NCBI GenBank assembly: GCA_016706845.1
Contig: JADJIV010000015.1
Location: 1 to 64,000, forward strand
Direction: 5' to 3'
DNA from: PNOJ01 sp016706845
GTDB lineage: Bacteria > Krumholzibacteriota > Krumholzibacteriia > LZORAL124-64-63
DNA: 64,000 nt
Shown: piece after piece, positions 23,296 to 33,897 of the stretch
Numbering within the stretch: the first letter of the stretch is position 1
Layout: each line of letters opens with the position of its first letter
Notes under the pieces: generated by a model
The model's database searches: none
Seen by the model: only the letters and a program-made list of their open reading frames with translations
What the model was told of the DNA's origin: nothing
Translations under genes and position numbers: made by a program

Positions 23296-24593
23296 GCCGC
23301 GCCGCCGCGACCTGGTGCGCCTACCGGGCGGCGGTGCGCCTGGCGCTGCCGCTGCTGCCGGCGGCCGCGGCGCTGTCGCCGAAGCTGGACCGCGGCCTGG
23401 CCGGCCGCCGGGGACTGCTGCCCCGCCTGCAAGCCGCGGCGCCCCAGGTCCGCGGCGGCATCTGGCTGCACGCCACCTCGGTCGGCGAGTACGAGCAGGC
23501 GCGCCCCATCCTGCGCCGGCTGCGCGAGCTGGGCGTGGGTCCTTTGGCCGTGACCCACTTCTCGCCGTCGGGCCGCGAGTACGCCGCGACGCACCCCGAG
23601 GCCGACGTCCACGACTACCTGCCGCTGGACCGGGCGGACGACATGCGGGAGCTGCTGTCGGCCTGGCGGCCGCGGGCGCTGGTCTTCGTCAAGTACGACT
23701 GCTGGCCGAACCTCGTGGCCGCGGCCGGCGACGCCGGCGTGCCGGTCCTGCTGCTGTCGGGCGCGCTGCCGCCCGGCTCGCTGCGGCGCCACCCGCTGCT
23801 GCGGCCCTTCTACCGCGATCTCTTCGACCGCTTCGCGCGGATCGGCGTCGGCTCGCCGGCCGACCGGGACCGCTTCGTCGGGGAGCTGGGCGTGCGCGCG
23901 CCCGTGACGGTCAGCGGCGACACCCGCGCCGAGCAGGTCCTGCTGCGCTACGACGCGGCGGCGGCGGACGCCCTGCCGGCCCGGCTGGCGGCCTGGGGTG
24001 AGCAGCGGCTGGTCCTGGGCAGCACCTGGCCGCCGGACGAGGCCCTGTGGTGGCCCGTCCTGCCGGAGCTGCTGGGCGAGCGCCCCGGCCTGCGCGTCGT
24101 GCTGGTCCCCCACGAGCCCACGGCCGCGCGCGTCGCGGACCTGCTGGCCGCTGCGGCGCGGCGCGGCGTGGCGGCGTCGGCGCTGTCCGGCTGGAGCGAG
24201 GGCGGGGAGCCGGCGCGCGACACCCGGCTGCTGGTGGTCGATCGCGTGGGCGCGCTGGCGGGGATCTACCGGGCCGCCACGGCGGCCTACGTCGGCGGCA
24301 GCTTCACGACCGGCGTGCACAGCACGCTCGAGCCGGCGGCGGCGGCCGTGCCGGTGGGCTTCGGCCCGCGCATCGCCAACGCGGAAGAGGCCGTGGCCCT
24401 GACCGAGCTGGGCGCCGGCACGGTCCTGCGCGACCCCGCCGGCGCCGCGGCCTGGCTGCGCCGGCAGCTCGACGACCCCGGCGCCCGCCGGCGCGCCGGC
24501 GATGCCGCGCGCGGCGTGGTCGAGGCGCAGCGGGGCGCCGCGGCGCGCAGCGTCGACCTGCTGCTCGCGGCGCTGGGCGAGCGTCACTCGTAG
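23292..24593 (+). CDS. waaA: 3-deoxy-D-manno-octulosonic acid (Kdo) transferase
   Basis: Transfers Kdo from CMP-Kdo to lipid A precursor at the inner membrane. 433 residues; the GTG start overlaps the GT9 stop as GTGA. It has an N-terminal membrane helix (AVRLALPLLPAAAAL), a Gly-rich segment GGIWLHATSVGEYEQARPIL with the catalytic Glu of 'SVGE', FVKYDCWPNL, ADRDRFVGELG, LVLGSTWPPDE, VLVPHEPTAARV and AYVGGSFTTGVHSTLEPAAA. Intact. Shows that the organism makes Kdo-containing LPS. Confidence 0.95.
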   Translation: MSRAAATWCAYRAAVRLALPLLPAAAALSPKLDRGLAGRRGLLPRLQAAAPQVRGGIWLHATSVGEYEQARPILRRLRELGVGPLAVTHFSPSGREYAATHPEADVHDYLPLDRADDMRELLSAWRPRALVFVKYDCWPNLVAAAGDAGVPVLLLSGALPPGSLRRHPLLRPFYRDLFDRFARIGVGSPADRDRFVGELGVRAPVTVSGDTRAEQVLLRYDAAAADALPARLAAWGEQRLVLGSTWPPDEALWWPVLPELLGERPGLRVVLVPHEPTAARVADLLAAAARRGVAASALSGWSEGGEPARDTRLLVVDRVGALAGIYRAATAAYVGGSFTTGVHSTLEPAAAAVPVGFGPRIANAEEAVALTELGAGTVLRDPAGAAAWLRRQLDDPGARRRAGDAARGVVEAQRGAAARSVDLLLAALGERHS

Positions 24594-25287
24594 GGGATGG
24601 GATCGGTCGCGCCCGCGCGGGCGAACCCCCGCAGCCGCAGCTGGCAGCTCTCGCAGCGCCCGCAGGCCCGCTCCTGCGAGACGTAGCACGACCAGGTCAG
24701 GTGCAGCGGCGCGCCGAGCTCCAGGCCGCGCCGGACGATCGCCGCCTTGTCCAGGTGGATCAGGGGCGTGAGGATCTCCAGGCGGGTCTGCGGTCGCGTC
24801 CCGGCGTCGATGGCCGCCGCAAAGGCGCGGTAGAAGGCCTCGGTGCAGTCGGGGTAGCCGCTGCCGTCCTCCTGCACGGCGCCGATGACCAGCGCCCGCG
24901 CCCCAATCACCTCCGCCCACGACGCGGCGACGGCCAGCAGGTTGCCGTTGCGGAACGGCACGTAGGTCGAAGGCACGCCGCCGCCGGACACCGGGAGCCC
25001 CGACTCGACCGGCAGCGCGGCGTCGATCAGGCTCGTCCCCCGATCGCCCTCAGATGGGACACGTCCACGACCAGGCGGCGCGCCAGCCCGTAGTGGTCGG
25101 CGATCGCGTCGAAGGCTGCCCGCTCGCGGGCCTGCGTGCGCTGGCCGTAGTCGAGGTGGAGCACGGCCGCGTCGTAATGCGGCAGGACGCCCGCGAGGCA
25201 GACGCAGCTGTCGAGGCCGCCGCTGAGCAGGACCACCGCCGTTTCCCGCCGTCCCGGTGCGGCGGACTCCCCGTCCCCGCGCCTCAT
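24584..25287 (-). CDS. queC: 7-cyano-7-deazaguanine (preQ0) synthase QueC (frameshifted)
   Basis: Converts 7-carboxy-7-deazaguanine to preQ0 with ATP and ammonia, for queuosine tRNA modification. The ATG overlaps the queE stop. It has the PP-loop VVLLSGGLDSCVCL, then HLDYGQRT. At about 25038, in a G5 run, one base is missing. The second part contains VPSTYVPFRNGNLLAVAASW, DCTEAFYRAFAAA, TPLIHLDKAAIVRRG, TWSCYVSQERACGRCESCQL (zinc cysteines) and RLRGFARAG. Its 3' end overlaps the convergent waaA end by 10 bp. All key residues are present across the shift. Confidence 0.9.
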
Positions 25288-25958
25288 GTGCCGCGCTCCC
25301 GGTCTGGCCACAGCGTCTTGTGGATCTGCAGCTGGAAGCGGACGTCGAGGCCGTCCTCGATCAGCCAGTCGGCGAGCGTCGCCGGCGCGAGCAGTCCCTC
25401 GGCGGCGGAGAAGACGACCGGCGTCGCGGCCGGCCAACGATCGCCGTCGCGGACGAGGCCGCGCGACCACTCGTAGTCCGCACGGTCGCAGCAGACGAAC
25501 TTCAGCTCGTCGCCGGATCCGAGGCAGCCGAACTGGTCCCAGGCCACGTCCCGCTCCTGCAGGCCGCTGCCGGGGGTCTTGACGTCCACGACGCGGCGCA
25601 CGCCGTCGGGCACCGCCGACAGCGGCAGGGCGCCGTGCGTGCCGCTGGTTTCCAGGACCGTACGGCGGCCGTCCGCGACCAGGGCGGCCAGCAGGGCCGG
25701 ACACCCGGGCTGCAGCAGGGGTTCCCCCCCCGTCACCAGCACGGTGCGGCACCCCAGCGCCGCGACCGCCGCCAGGACCTCGGGGACGGTCAGGCGCTCG
25801 CCCCCCGCGAACGCGTGGGCGCTGTCGCAGTAGGTGCAGCGGCGATGGCAGCCCGTCAGCCGCACGATCGCGCAGGGCCGGCCGGTTTCGGTCGACTCGC
25901 CCAGGATGGTGCGGTAGATCTCGCGGACCGTCAGGGCGGTCGGGTGCCTCGCGCTCAT
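25284..25958 (-). CDS. queE: 7-carboxy-7-deazaguanine synthase QueE
   Basis: Radical SAM enzyme converting 6-carboxytetrahydropterin to CDG. 224 residues; begins with TVREIYRTILGESTETGRPCAIVRLTGC, then the cluster motif CHRRCTYCDS (CxxxCxxC), VLVTGGEPLLQPG, VLETSGTHG, VDVKTPGSG and the QueE C-terminal region. Coupled with queC by ATGA overlap. The other steps (folE, queD) are not in the window. Confidence 0.94.
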   Translation of the reverse strand: MSARHPTALTVREIYRTILGESTETGRPCAIVRLTGCHRRCTYCDSAHAFAGGERLTVPEVLAAVAALGCRTVLVTGGEPLLQPGCPALLAALVADGRRTVLETSGTHGALPLSAVPDGVRRVVDVKTPGSGLQERDVAWDQFGCLGSGDELKFVCCDRADYEWSRGLVRDGDRWPAATPVVFSAAEGLLAPATLADWLIEDGLDVRFQLQIHKTLWPDRERGT

Positions 25959-25997
25959 GGCCGTTCTCGTTCCTGGTCGTTCCCGCGCACGGCCGGC

Positions 25998-26025
25998 TTG
26001 GCAACACGGGGAAACATGCTACAAT
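25998..26025 (+). promoter_or_regulatory. Sigma70-type promoter for the exported-protein genes
   Basis: TTGGCA (25998-26003), 16-bp spacer, TACAAT (26020-26025), 33 bp before the ATG at 26058. It lies in the divergent gap with queE. Confidence 0.55.
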
Positions 26026-26057
26026 GCTGCCTCGTCCACGCACCCTGAGGAGCACGA

Positions 26058-27221
26058 ATGCGAAACATAACCCAGGCAGGCCGCCGCCACAACCGCCTGG
26101 GCATCCCGCGCCCGGGTCCTGGCCTGATCCTGGCGGCGTTCGTCCCCGCTGCGGGCTGCGGCGGCGAGCAGCGCCGCGCGGCGGTCCCGCCGTCGACGGT
26201 CACGCAGGTCAAGCTCGACGTCGCCGCCCTGGACGCCTGGCTCGCGATCGCCGGCCGCCTGGAACGCGGCGGCACGGTCGATCTGGAGCCCTACCAGGAG
26301 ATGTTCGACCTGCCGGCCTACGCCCTGACGAGCAGGGACCCGCGGATCTTCTCGCCCGGCATTCTCAAGAAGTGCACGGAATACGCCTTCCACAAGGCCG
26401 CCGGGGATTCCGCCGACTACACCGTCCCGCGACGGACCGACATCGTCGCCAACTGCGATTACCTGCGCCGGCGCGCCGACGACGCGAGGAATTTCGCCAC
26501 CGTCCTGGCCGACGATGCGTACCGCAGCCGGGTCTGGGAACTCGCCCGCCTCTGGATCGGCGAATCGCGCCTGCCGGGATCGATCACGGTCCACGCCATG
26601 GTCGGTCCGACCAGCATCGGCTTCCACGCGCCCGACCACGTCATCCTCGACGCCGGCCTGGCCCTGGCCGCCGACCGGGAGCAGGCGGCCCGCATGACGG
26701 CCTCGCGCCTGTACGCCGAACTGGCGGCGCCGCCCGGACCGCAGCCGCCCGCCGCGGCCTCGGGCCGCGAAGCCCTGCGGCAGACCATGAAGCTCATCCA
26801 CCACGGCGCGATCATCGCCTGGATCGCCGGCGGCGCCGATCTGCAGTTCGACAGCCGCCACGAACACCTCGGCGCACCGCGCACCGACACCCGCACCACG
26901 CAGGAACGGGCTGCCGGTCTGCTGGAATACTCGTTCCGCATGCTCGAGGGGATGCTGGATCCCGGTCACGAGGAACTGCTGCAGTCCAACGGGAAGGTCG
27001 TCGACGACCTGCTGCGCTCGCGCTGGGGCTACGAGACACTGGGCTTCGCGATGGCCGAGGTGATCGCGGCCCAGGGCGGCGAGGAAGCGCTGCTGGGGAT
27101 GTCGGGCGACACGGCGGCCTTCCTGTCCGCCTACCAGTCCGCGTGCGCCACGGGCACGGTGATGCCCCCGTTCCCCCCGCAGTTGCTGGAGCAGCTGCTC
27201 GAACTGGTCCGCGAAACCTGA
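26058..27221 (+). CDS. Lipoprotein of unknown function
   Basis: 387 residues. The N terminus (GLILAAFVPAAGC) ends in a lipobox with Cys34, so a lipid-anchored envelope protein is likely. The rest is helical. It resembles in size and layout the DUF5700-type putative zinc peptidases, but I see no HExxH motif; the place where one might lie reads MTASRLYAELAAPPG and LIHHGAIIAWIAGG. The family assignment is therefore weak. GAGGAG precedes the ATG. M1 aminopeptidase follows 42 bp later and probably shares the promoter. Confidence 0.65.
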   Translation: MRNITQAGRRHNRLGIPRPGPGLILAAFVPAAGCGGEQRRAAVPPSTVTQVKLDVAALDAWLAIAGRLERGGTVDLEPYQEMFDLPAYALTSRDPRIFSPGILKKCTEYAFHKAAGDSADYTVPRRTDIVANCDYLRRRADDARNFATVLADDAYRSRVWELARLWIGESRLPGSITVHAMVGPTSIGFHAPDHVILDAGLALAADREQAARMTASRLYAELAAPPGPQPPAAASGREALRQTMKLIHHGAIIAWIAGGADLQFDSRHEHLGAPRTDTRTTQERAAGLLEYSFRMLEGMLDPGHEELLQSNGKVVDDLLRSRWGYETLGFAMAEVIAAQGGEEALLGMSGDTAAFLSAYQSACATGTVMPPFPPQLLEQLLELVRET

Positions 27222-27262
27222 GCCGGCGCCCGACGCGGGCGCGCCCCGAACCGGAGGTCGAC

Positions 27263-29032
27263 ATGAGCCGCTGCGATCCTCATTCCTGGTGCGACGACGA
27301 GCAGGCCGTCACCCGCCACCTGGACCTGGTCTGGAAGGTGGACTTCGCGGCCCGCGCCCTGGAGGGCGAAGCGCGCCTGACCTTCGCGGCGCCGGCGGCC
27401 GGGCCTCTGGATCTGGACGCGCGCGGCCTGGACATCGCCGACATCCGTTCCGGCAAGGGCGAGCCGGTGGCCTGGTCCGTCGCCGAGAGCGATCCCGTGC
27501 TCGGCGACCGCCTGCGGCTGGAACTGCCGGCCGCAACGGAATCCGTGACGATCCGCTACCGCACCGGTCCCGGCGCCCCCGCCCTGGGCTGGCTCGATCC
27601 GGTCCAGACCACCGGGGGCCGCCATCCCTTCCTGTTCACCCAGTGCCAGCCGATCCACGCGCGCTCGCTCGTGCCCTGCCAGGACACGCCGCGGCACCGG
27701 GTCACCTACACGGCGGACGTGGACGTGCCCGCGCCCCTGCGCGCGGTGATGTCCGCGGCGCCCGGCGGCGACGAGCCGGCCGGCCCGGGCCGCACCCGCT
27801 GGCGCTTCACGATGCCCCAGCCCATCCCCACCTACCTGCTGGCCCTGGCCGTCGGCGACCTCGATCGCCGCGACCTCGGCCCGCGCTCGCGCATCTACGC
27901 CGAGCCGGACATGATCGGCGTCGCGGCCTGGGAGTTCGCCGAGGTCGAGTCGATGATCCTCGCCGCCGAGCGCCTCTTCGGCCCCTACGAGTGGGACCGT
28001 TTCGACCTGCTGCTGATGCCGCCCGCCTTCCCCTACGGCGGCATGGAGAACCCGCGCCTGACCTTCCTGACCCCGACGCTGCTGGCCGGCGACCGCAGCC
28101 TGGTCAACGTCGTGGTGCACGAGCTGGCACACAGCTGGACGGGCAACCTGGTCACCAACGCGACGATGAACGACTTCTGGCTGAACGAGGGCTTCACCGT
28201 CTACGCCGAGCGGCGCATCCTCGAGGAGCTGCACGGCCGCGAGTTCGCCGATCTGCAGGGGGTGCTGCGCCGCAACGCCCTGCAGGTCCACCTCGACCAG
28301 TTCGGCCCGGATTCGCCCCTGACGAAGCTGCGCACCGACCTCGCCGGCATCGACCCGGACGAGGTCTACTCGCTGGTGCCCTACGAGAAGGGCGCCCAGT
28401 TCGTCATCCTGCTGGAGCGGGCCGTCGGCCGCCCCCGCTTCGACGCCTTCCTGCGGGAGTACATCGACCGCTTCCATTTCCGCAGCATCACCACCGACGA
28501 GTTCATCGCCTTCCTCGAAGAGAGGCTGCCCGGCGCACTGGACGCCGTGGACGGCCGCAGCTGGATCGACGGTCCCGGCATGCCCGCCAACGAGCACCGC
28601 ACCGCGGCGCCCGCCCTGGACCGGCTGCGCGCCCTGGCCGCCGGCTGGAGCGCGGGCGAACGGCCCGGACCGGAGTCCGCGGCCTGGACGCCGACCGAAC
28701 TGCAGCTCTTCCTGCAGGACCTGCCGCGTCCCCTGCCCCACGACGATTGCCGCTGGCTGGACGAGACCTTCGCCCTGACCGGCCGCGGCAACCACGAAGT
28801 GCTGGTGGAGTGGCTGACCATCGCCGCGCGCAGCGGCTACGCGCCGGTGCGCCCGCGCCTGCGCGAGGTGCTGACCCGCGTGGGCCGCATGAAGTACCTC
28901 AAGCCGCTCTACGGCGCGCTCGTGGCGGCCGGCGGCGACGGCCCCGCCTTCGCCCGCGAGGTCTTCGCGGCGGCGGCGCCCGGCTACCACCCGCTGAGCC
29001 GGGGCTCCCTCAAGAACATCGTCGGCGCCTGA
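27263..29032 (+). CDS. M1 family metallo-aminopeptidase, leukotriene-A4-hydrolase type
   Basis: 589 residues, no signal peptide visible. It has the M1 exopeptidase motif YGGMENPRLTF (about residue 260), the zinc site HELAHSWTGN (His288 and His292 approximately) with the third ligand Glu in WLNEGFTVYAERRI, and YEKGAQFVILLE (catalytic Tyr region). A C-terminal helical domain ends in HPLSRGSLKNIVGA, as in LTA4H-like bacterial enzymes. The ATG has GGAGG 6 bp upstream. Role: trimming N-terminal residues of peptides. Confidence 0.95.
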   Translation: MSRCDPHSWCDDEQAVTRHLDLVWKVDFAARALEGEARLTFAAPAAGPLDLDARGLDIADIRSGKGEPVAWSVAESDPVLGDRLRLELPAATESVTIRYRTGPGAPALGWLDPVQTTGGRHPFLFTQCQPIHARSLVPCQDTPRHRVTYTADVDVPAPLRAVMSAAPGGDEPAGPGRTRWRFTMPQPIPTYLLALAVGDLDRRDLGPRSRIYAEPDMIGVAAWEFAEVESMILAAERLFGPYEWDRFDLLLMPPAFPYGGMENPRLTFLTPTLLAGDRSLVNVVVHELAHSWTGNLVTNATMNDFWLNEGFTVYAERRILEELHGREFADLQGVLRRNALQVHLDQFGPDSPLTKLRTDLAGIDPDEVYSLVPYEKGAQFVILLERAVGRPRFDAFLREYIDRFHFRSITTDEFIAFLEERLPGALDAVDGRSWIDGPGMPANEHRTAAPALDRLRALAAGWSAGERPGPESAAWTPTELQLFLQDLPRPLPHDDCRWLDETFALTGRGNHEVLVEWLTIAARSGYAPVRPRLREVLTRVGRMKYLKPLYGALVAAGGDGPAFAREVFAAAAPGYHPLSRGSLKNIVGA

Positions 29033-29059
29033 ACGCGCCGGCACCTGCCGAACGGACAA

Positions 29060-29085
29060 GCGGCCGGCCCCGAAGGGCCGGCCGC
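29060..29085. terminator. Hairpin terminator between convergent genes
   Basis: Perfect 11-bp stem GCGGCCGGCCC / GGGCCGGCCGC with a CGAA tetraloop, 28 bp after the aminopeptidase stop and 25 bp after the cytochrome stop on the other strand. T-run weak; likely serves both directions. Confidence 0.65.
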
Positions 29086-29109
29086 CTGCTTGCGACTCGC
29101 GGGGCGAAT

Positions 29110-30561
29110 CTACTGCGTGATGTGGGACTGGTAGTAGGCGATGGCGTTGTCCAGCAGGTCCAGGGCGTACGCGGGGTTGTGCACGCCGTGGCTGCCGTCG
29201 TTGCTCACGAACACGCCGGCGTACAGCGCCTCGCGCTGCCAGGCCGACATGGCCGCGTTGTCGGCGTCCATGTTCGCCATCAGGACGTCCCAGTCGGCGT
29301 AGCCGAACAGGGTGGCCAGCAGGTTCAGCTTGGTCCGGACCTGCGTCTGCACGCCTTCCACGTCGAAGTCCGTGATCCCGGTGTGGCAGGGCGCGCAGTT
29401 GCCCACGTCGGGCGTGAAGGTGTGGAACGAGTGGTCCTGCAGCTCGCCGTGCAGCAGCACCTCGCGCACCATGTGGCACTTCACACAGGCGTCGTCGATG
29501 TTCTGGTGCGAGTGCTCGCGCTCGTAGGTGTAGCCCGCGATCTCGTAGCAGCCGGCGCCGATGAACATGTCCATCTGCGGGCTGCCGTGCGGACCGAAGT
29601 GGGCGTTGCCGTTGGCGATCTGGCCGGACACGCTCGTCGCGGTGCGGCGGGCGTGGTGGCACTGGGCGCAGGTCTGGGCCGCGCCGTAGCCCTCCATCCG
29701 GGGCACGCTCGGGTCGCCCGGCGTCAGGCCCGGCGTGTAGACGATCTCCACGGCGCCGACCGCGCGCAGCTGCGCCTGGTTGCCGCCGCCGGCCTCGCCC
29801 ACGTGGGGATCGTGGCAGGTCACGCAGCCGATGAAGTTGTAGTCGCCGCCGAAGTCGTACGACGTGTAGACGGGATCGTGGGCGGCGATGAAGCCCTCGC
29901 TGGTGTGGCAGCCCCGGCAGGAGGCGCCGCCGAACTCGTCGACGAACTCCTCGTGCGTCAGGCCGCTCGCCGTGCCGTGGCCGGAGGTCACCCACTCGTC
30001 GAGCTGCCCCTCGTGGCAGGGCACGCAGGAGGCCGTGATCTCGCCGTCGACGATGGTCGAGAAGACCACGTTCGGAGTGTGGGCGTTGAAGTCCGGGCCC
30101 ATCGGGCCGTGGCAGGACTCGCACTGGACGTTCTCGAGCGCGTCGCGGCGCGAGGCGGCCTCGGTCGTGTCCACGCCGAAGTAGTCGTCGTAGCCGTGGA
30201 CGTCGTCGCCCGAGGGATCGAACTCGGTGACGCCGTAGGCGATGGGCGTGTCCCAGCCGGTCGTGTGGCACTGCAGGCAGTACGGCAGGTCCTGCGACTC
30301 GGCGTCGAGACCCGCGAAGGCGACGTTGTGGCCGGTCGTGCGCACGTCGGCGACGGTGCGGCCGTGGCAGTGCAGGCAGGCCTCGCCCTGGTAGCCCGCG
30401 TACGTGAACTCGCTGGTGCCGCCCGGAGGCCCGGGAGGGCCGGCGGGGCCTTCGGGGCCCTGGGCGCCGACGGGCCCCTGATCGCCTTCGCAGCCGACGA
30501 GGGCCAGCACCCCGCACAGCATCAGGGCCGGCAACAGCCCCTGCTTCACGATTCTGGACAT
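29110..30561 (-). CDS. Nonaheme c-type cytochrome lipoprotein with a collagen-like linker
   Basis: 483 residues. The lipobox LVGC (Cys24) is followed at once by a collagen-like tract of seven G-x-y triplets (GDQGPVGAQGPEGPAGPPG). Nine CxxCH heme sites then follow (CLHCH, CLQCH, CESCH, CVPCH, CRGCH, CVTCH, CAQCH, CVKCH, CAPCH). The last 90 residues have no heme and are helical. Role: periplasmic or surface electron transfer; partner unknown. The ATG (MSRIVKQG) is preferred over a TTG two codons upstream because AGGAGG ends 6 bp before it. Confidence 0.9.
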   Translation of the reverse strand: MSRIVKQGLLPALMLCGVLALVGCEGDQGPVGAQGPEGPAGPPGPPGGTSEFTYAGYQGEACLHCHGRTVADVRTTGHNVAFAGLDAESQDLPYCLQCHTTGWDTPIAYGVTEFDPSGDDVHGYDDYFGVDTTEAASRRDALENVQCESCHGPMGPDFNAHTPNVVFSTIVDGEITASCVPCHEGQLDEWVTSGHGTASGLTHEEFVDEFGGASCRGCHTSEGFIAAHDPVYTSYDFGGDYNFIGCVTCHDPHVGEAGGGNQAQLRAVGAVEIVYTPGLTPGDPSVPRMEGYGAAQTCAQCHHARRTATSVSGQIANGNAHFGPHGSPQMDMFIGAGCYEIAGYTYEREHSHQNIDDACVKCHMVREVLLHGELQDHSFHTFTPDVGNCAPCHTGITDFDVEGVQTQVRTKLNLLATLFGYADWDVLMANMDADNAAMSAWQREALYAGVFVSNDGSHGVHNPAYALDLLDNAIAYYQSHITQ

Positions 30562-30696
30562 GTTCAACCTCCTGTAGGGTGAGTTCCCCCCGATATCCTA
30601 GTACTGCGCAGGATCATAGTAAGTGTTTATTGATGTCGCAAGCGGAATGTCATAGAAATATCATGGACTATGGATCTCATTGTCATAGAAGAAGAT

Positions 30697-30725
30697 GCCC
30701 CCGTCCGCACGAAGCGGACGGGGGC
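30697..30725 (-). terminator. Rho-independent terminator of the M49-like gene
   Basis: 12-bp stem GCCCCCGTCCGC / GCGGACGGGGGC, 5-nt loop, followed on the minus strand by the T-rich ATCTTCTTCTATG. Lies 18 bp after the stop at 30743. Confidence 0.75.
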
Positions 30726-30742
30726 TCTCGCAAATCACGGTT

Positions 30743-32434
<1,692 letters not shown>

Positions 32435-32506
32435 CGGCTTCTCCTCGTCGATAGGGATGCGGTCCGGGATGCGGCCGCCGGGCGGACCGGTCGTGCCGGA
32501 AGCGGC

Positions 32507-32535
32507 AGCATAGCACCGGCCGCGGTCGCGCTCAA
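32507..32535 (-). promoter_or_regulatory. Predicted promoter of the M49-like gene
   Basis: Minus strand TTGAGC (32530-32535), 17-bp spacer, extended -10 TGC-TATGCT (32507-32512). About 70 bp ahead of the ATG. Confidence 0.4.
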
Positions 32536-32560
32536 CCCTGCCGCACGGTTGCGCAAATGC

Positions 32561-32588
32561 GGAGGCCGGTCGTCGCCGACCGGCCTCC
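32561..32588 (-). terminator. Hairpin terminator after the 32625 secreted-protein gene
   Basis: 12-bp stem GGAGGCCGGTCG / CGACCGGCCTCC, loop TCGC, 37 bp after the stop. Only a short T-rich stretch follows. Confidence 0.55.
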
Positions 32589-32624
32589 TGCCGCGGCGCC
32601 GTCGCGCCGCCGATCATGCGGGGA

Positions 32625-33578
32625 CTAGTACAGGGACTTGACCTGGCCCCAGCTCATCTCCTCGGTGGCGACGGGGATGGTCAGGAAGGAGGTCAGGCCG
32701 TCGGCGCTCCACGTCACGGCGCTGTTGTCCGCGACCTTGGGCGTGTCGTAGTTCGGGTGGTTCACGATCGCGATGGTCGCGTCGATCATCTGGTTGTTGA
32801 AGGTCGTGAAGAGCAGCGAGTACAGGATGCCGGGGTCCGAACCGAACACCGGCAGGTTCGTGTACAGGCCCATCTCGACGCCCGTGGTCAGGGTGCCGAA
32901 GATCAGGGCGTTGGCCGGCACGGCGTTGAGCATCGTGATGCGCGGGTCGAGGTTCATCTTGAAGGCGGCGCCGCCGACGAGCATCTCGGCGTTGCGCACG
33001 CAGACCCAGGCCTGGTAGAGCTCGCCGACGCCACCGTTGAAGATGGCGGACTGCTCCGTGGCGGCGGCGTCGAAGAAGACGCCGATCTCGGGCGTGTTGC
33101 GCAGCGTGACGCTGCCGGTCAGGCCCTCGGCCGGGAACAGGATGGCGTTGTTGTTGGCGACCACCGGGGTGGCGTAGTCGGGGTCGTTGACGATCGTCAG
33201 GTGCGAGTTGATCACCATCTCGGTGCCGAACAACTGGAAGGTGCAGATCACCGTGGGATCGGTGCCGAACTGCGGCAGCGCGGTGTAGAGGCCGATCTCG
33301 GCGCCGGTCAGCAGCGTGCCGAACACCAGACCGTCGGCCCAGGTCTCACCGACGAGCATGAACCCGCCCTCGGTCTCCATCTTGAAGGCCGCGCCGCCGA
33401 CCATCATGTCGGCGTTGTTGATCAGGACGTAGCCGGTGTTCACGGTGCCGGGTTCCGCCACCAGCGTGGGCTGCATGCCGTCGGTGTCGAAGAAGACGCC
33501 GATGGTCGGATCGGCATTCGCGACCGCGGCCGCGCTGAGCATGGCCAGGGCGAACAACAAAGTGTTGCGACGCTTCAT
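32625..33578 (-). CDS. Secreted protein with two tandem 'IGVFFD' domains and a W-x-x-V-K-x-L-Y C-terminal tail
   Basis: 317 residues: signal peptide (LLFALAMLSAAAVANA), then two homologous domains of about 135 residues. Each starts PxIGVFFD and contains VGGAAFKM, xGLYTxLPxFGxDP and TIVNxPxYxTPxVAxNxA. These look like all-beta carbohydrate/cohesin-type sandwiches, but I cannot assign a family. It ends in TEEMSWGQVKSLY at the very C terminus, matching the tails of three other proteins in this window (41265, 42288, 60049). Unknown function; likely cell-surface or outer-membrane-vesicle cargo. Confidence 0.8.
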   Translation of the reverse strand: MKRRNTLLFALAMLSAAAVANADPTIGVFFDTDGMQPTLVAEPGTVNTGYVLINNADMMVGGAAFKMETEGGFMLVGETWADGLVFGTLLTGAEIGLYTALPQFGTDPTVICTFQLFGTEMVINSHLTIVNDPDYATPVVANNNAILFPAEGLTGSVTLRNTPEIGVFFDAAATEQSAIFNGGVGELYQAWVCVRNAEMLVGGAAFKMNLDPRITMLNAVPANALIFGTLTTGVEMGLYTNLPVFGSDPGILYSLLFTTFNNQMIDATIAIVNHPNYDTPKVADNSAVTWSADGLTSFLTIPVATEEMSWGQVKSLY

Positions 33579-33678
33579 TCCGAATCCCTTTCGTTGGCCT
33601 CAAAGCTGAGGCAGCCGGTCCTCACGGTGAGGCAGGAGACCTGGGAACGGCTCCTGGCAAAGACCATGATGCGGGTGA

Positions 33679-33708
33679 ATCTTAACGCAAATATCCGCAG
33701 AACTACAA
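33679..33708 (-). promoter_or_regulatory. Possible promoter of the 32625 secreted-protein gene
   Basis: Minus strand TTGTAG (33703-33708), 18-bp spacer, TAAGAT (33679-33684). It implies a leader of about 95 nt. Weak match. Confidence 0.3.
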
Positions 33709-33858
33709 GTTGGATTTGACAAGTTCTTCAGTCGGTCCAACGCACGCTTACCCGTTCGTCATAAGTTTTGCTAAATAGTTACATTTTGATGTCACGAGTT
33801 AAACGCTCATGAAATCTCTTGAAATGCTCTCGAGATCTCTTGAAATCTCGTCGCCGGG

Positions 33859-33887
33859 AAAAAAAAGACCCGCGCCGGGCGCGGGTC
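33859..33887 (-). terminator. Rho-independent terminator of tRNA-Asp
   Basis: On the minus strand GACCCGCGC-CCG-GCGCGGGTC is followed by eight T (33859-33866). Stands 10 bp after the tRNA 3' end. A textbook intrinsic terminator. Confidence 0.9.
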
Positions 33888-33897
33888 GAAAGGACGG

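Larger units (their letters stand above)
33579..33897. other. Intergenic region, AT-richer than its surroundings
   Basis: About 320 bp without a gene. It holds the leader of the 32625 gene with a possible promoter at 33679-33708. An AT-rich pocket (33690-33850) includes two 12-bp direct repeats ATCTCTTGAAAT (33814-33825 and 33835-33846) spaced 21 bp apart, about two helical turns. The terminator of tRNA-Asp closes the region. Confidence 0.6.

Noticed and set aside
26058..27221. Zinc peptidase call for the lipoprotein
   Set aside because: Size and layout recall DUF5700-type putative peptidases, but no HExxH or other metal motif is present.
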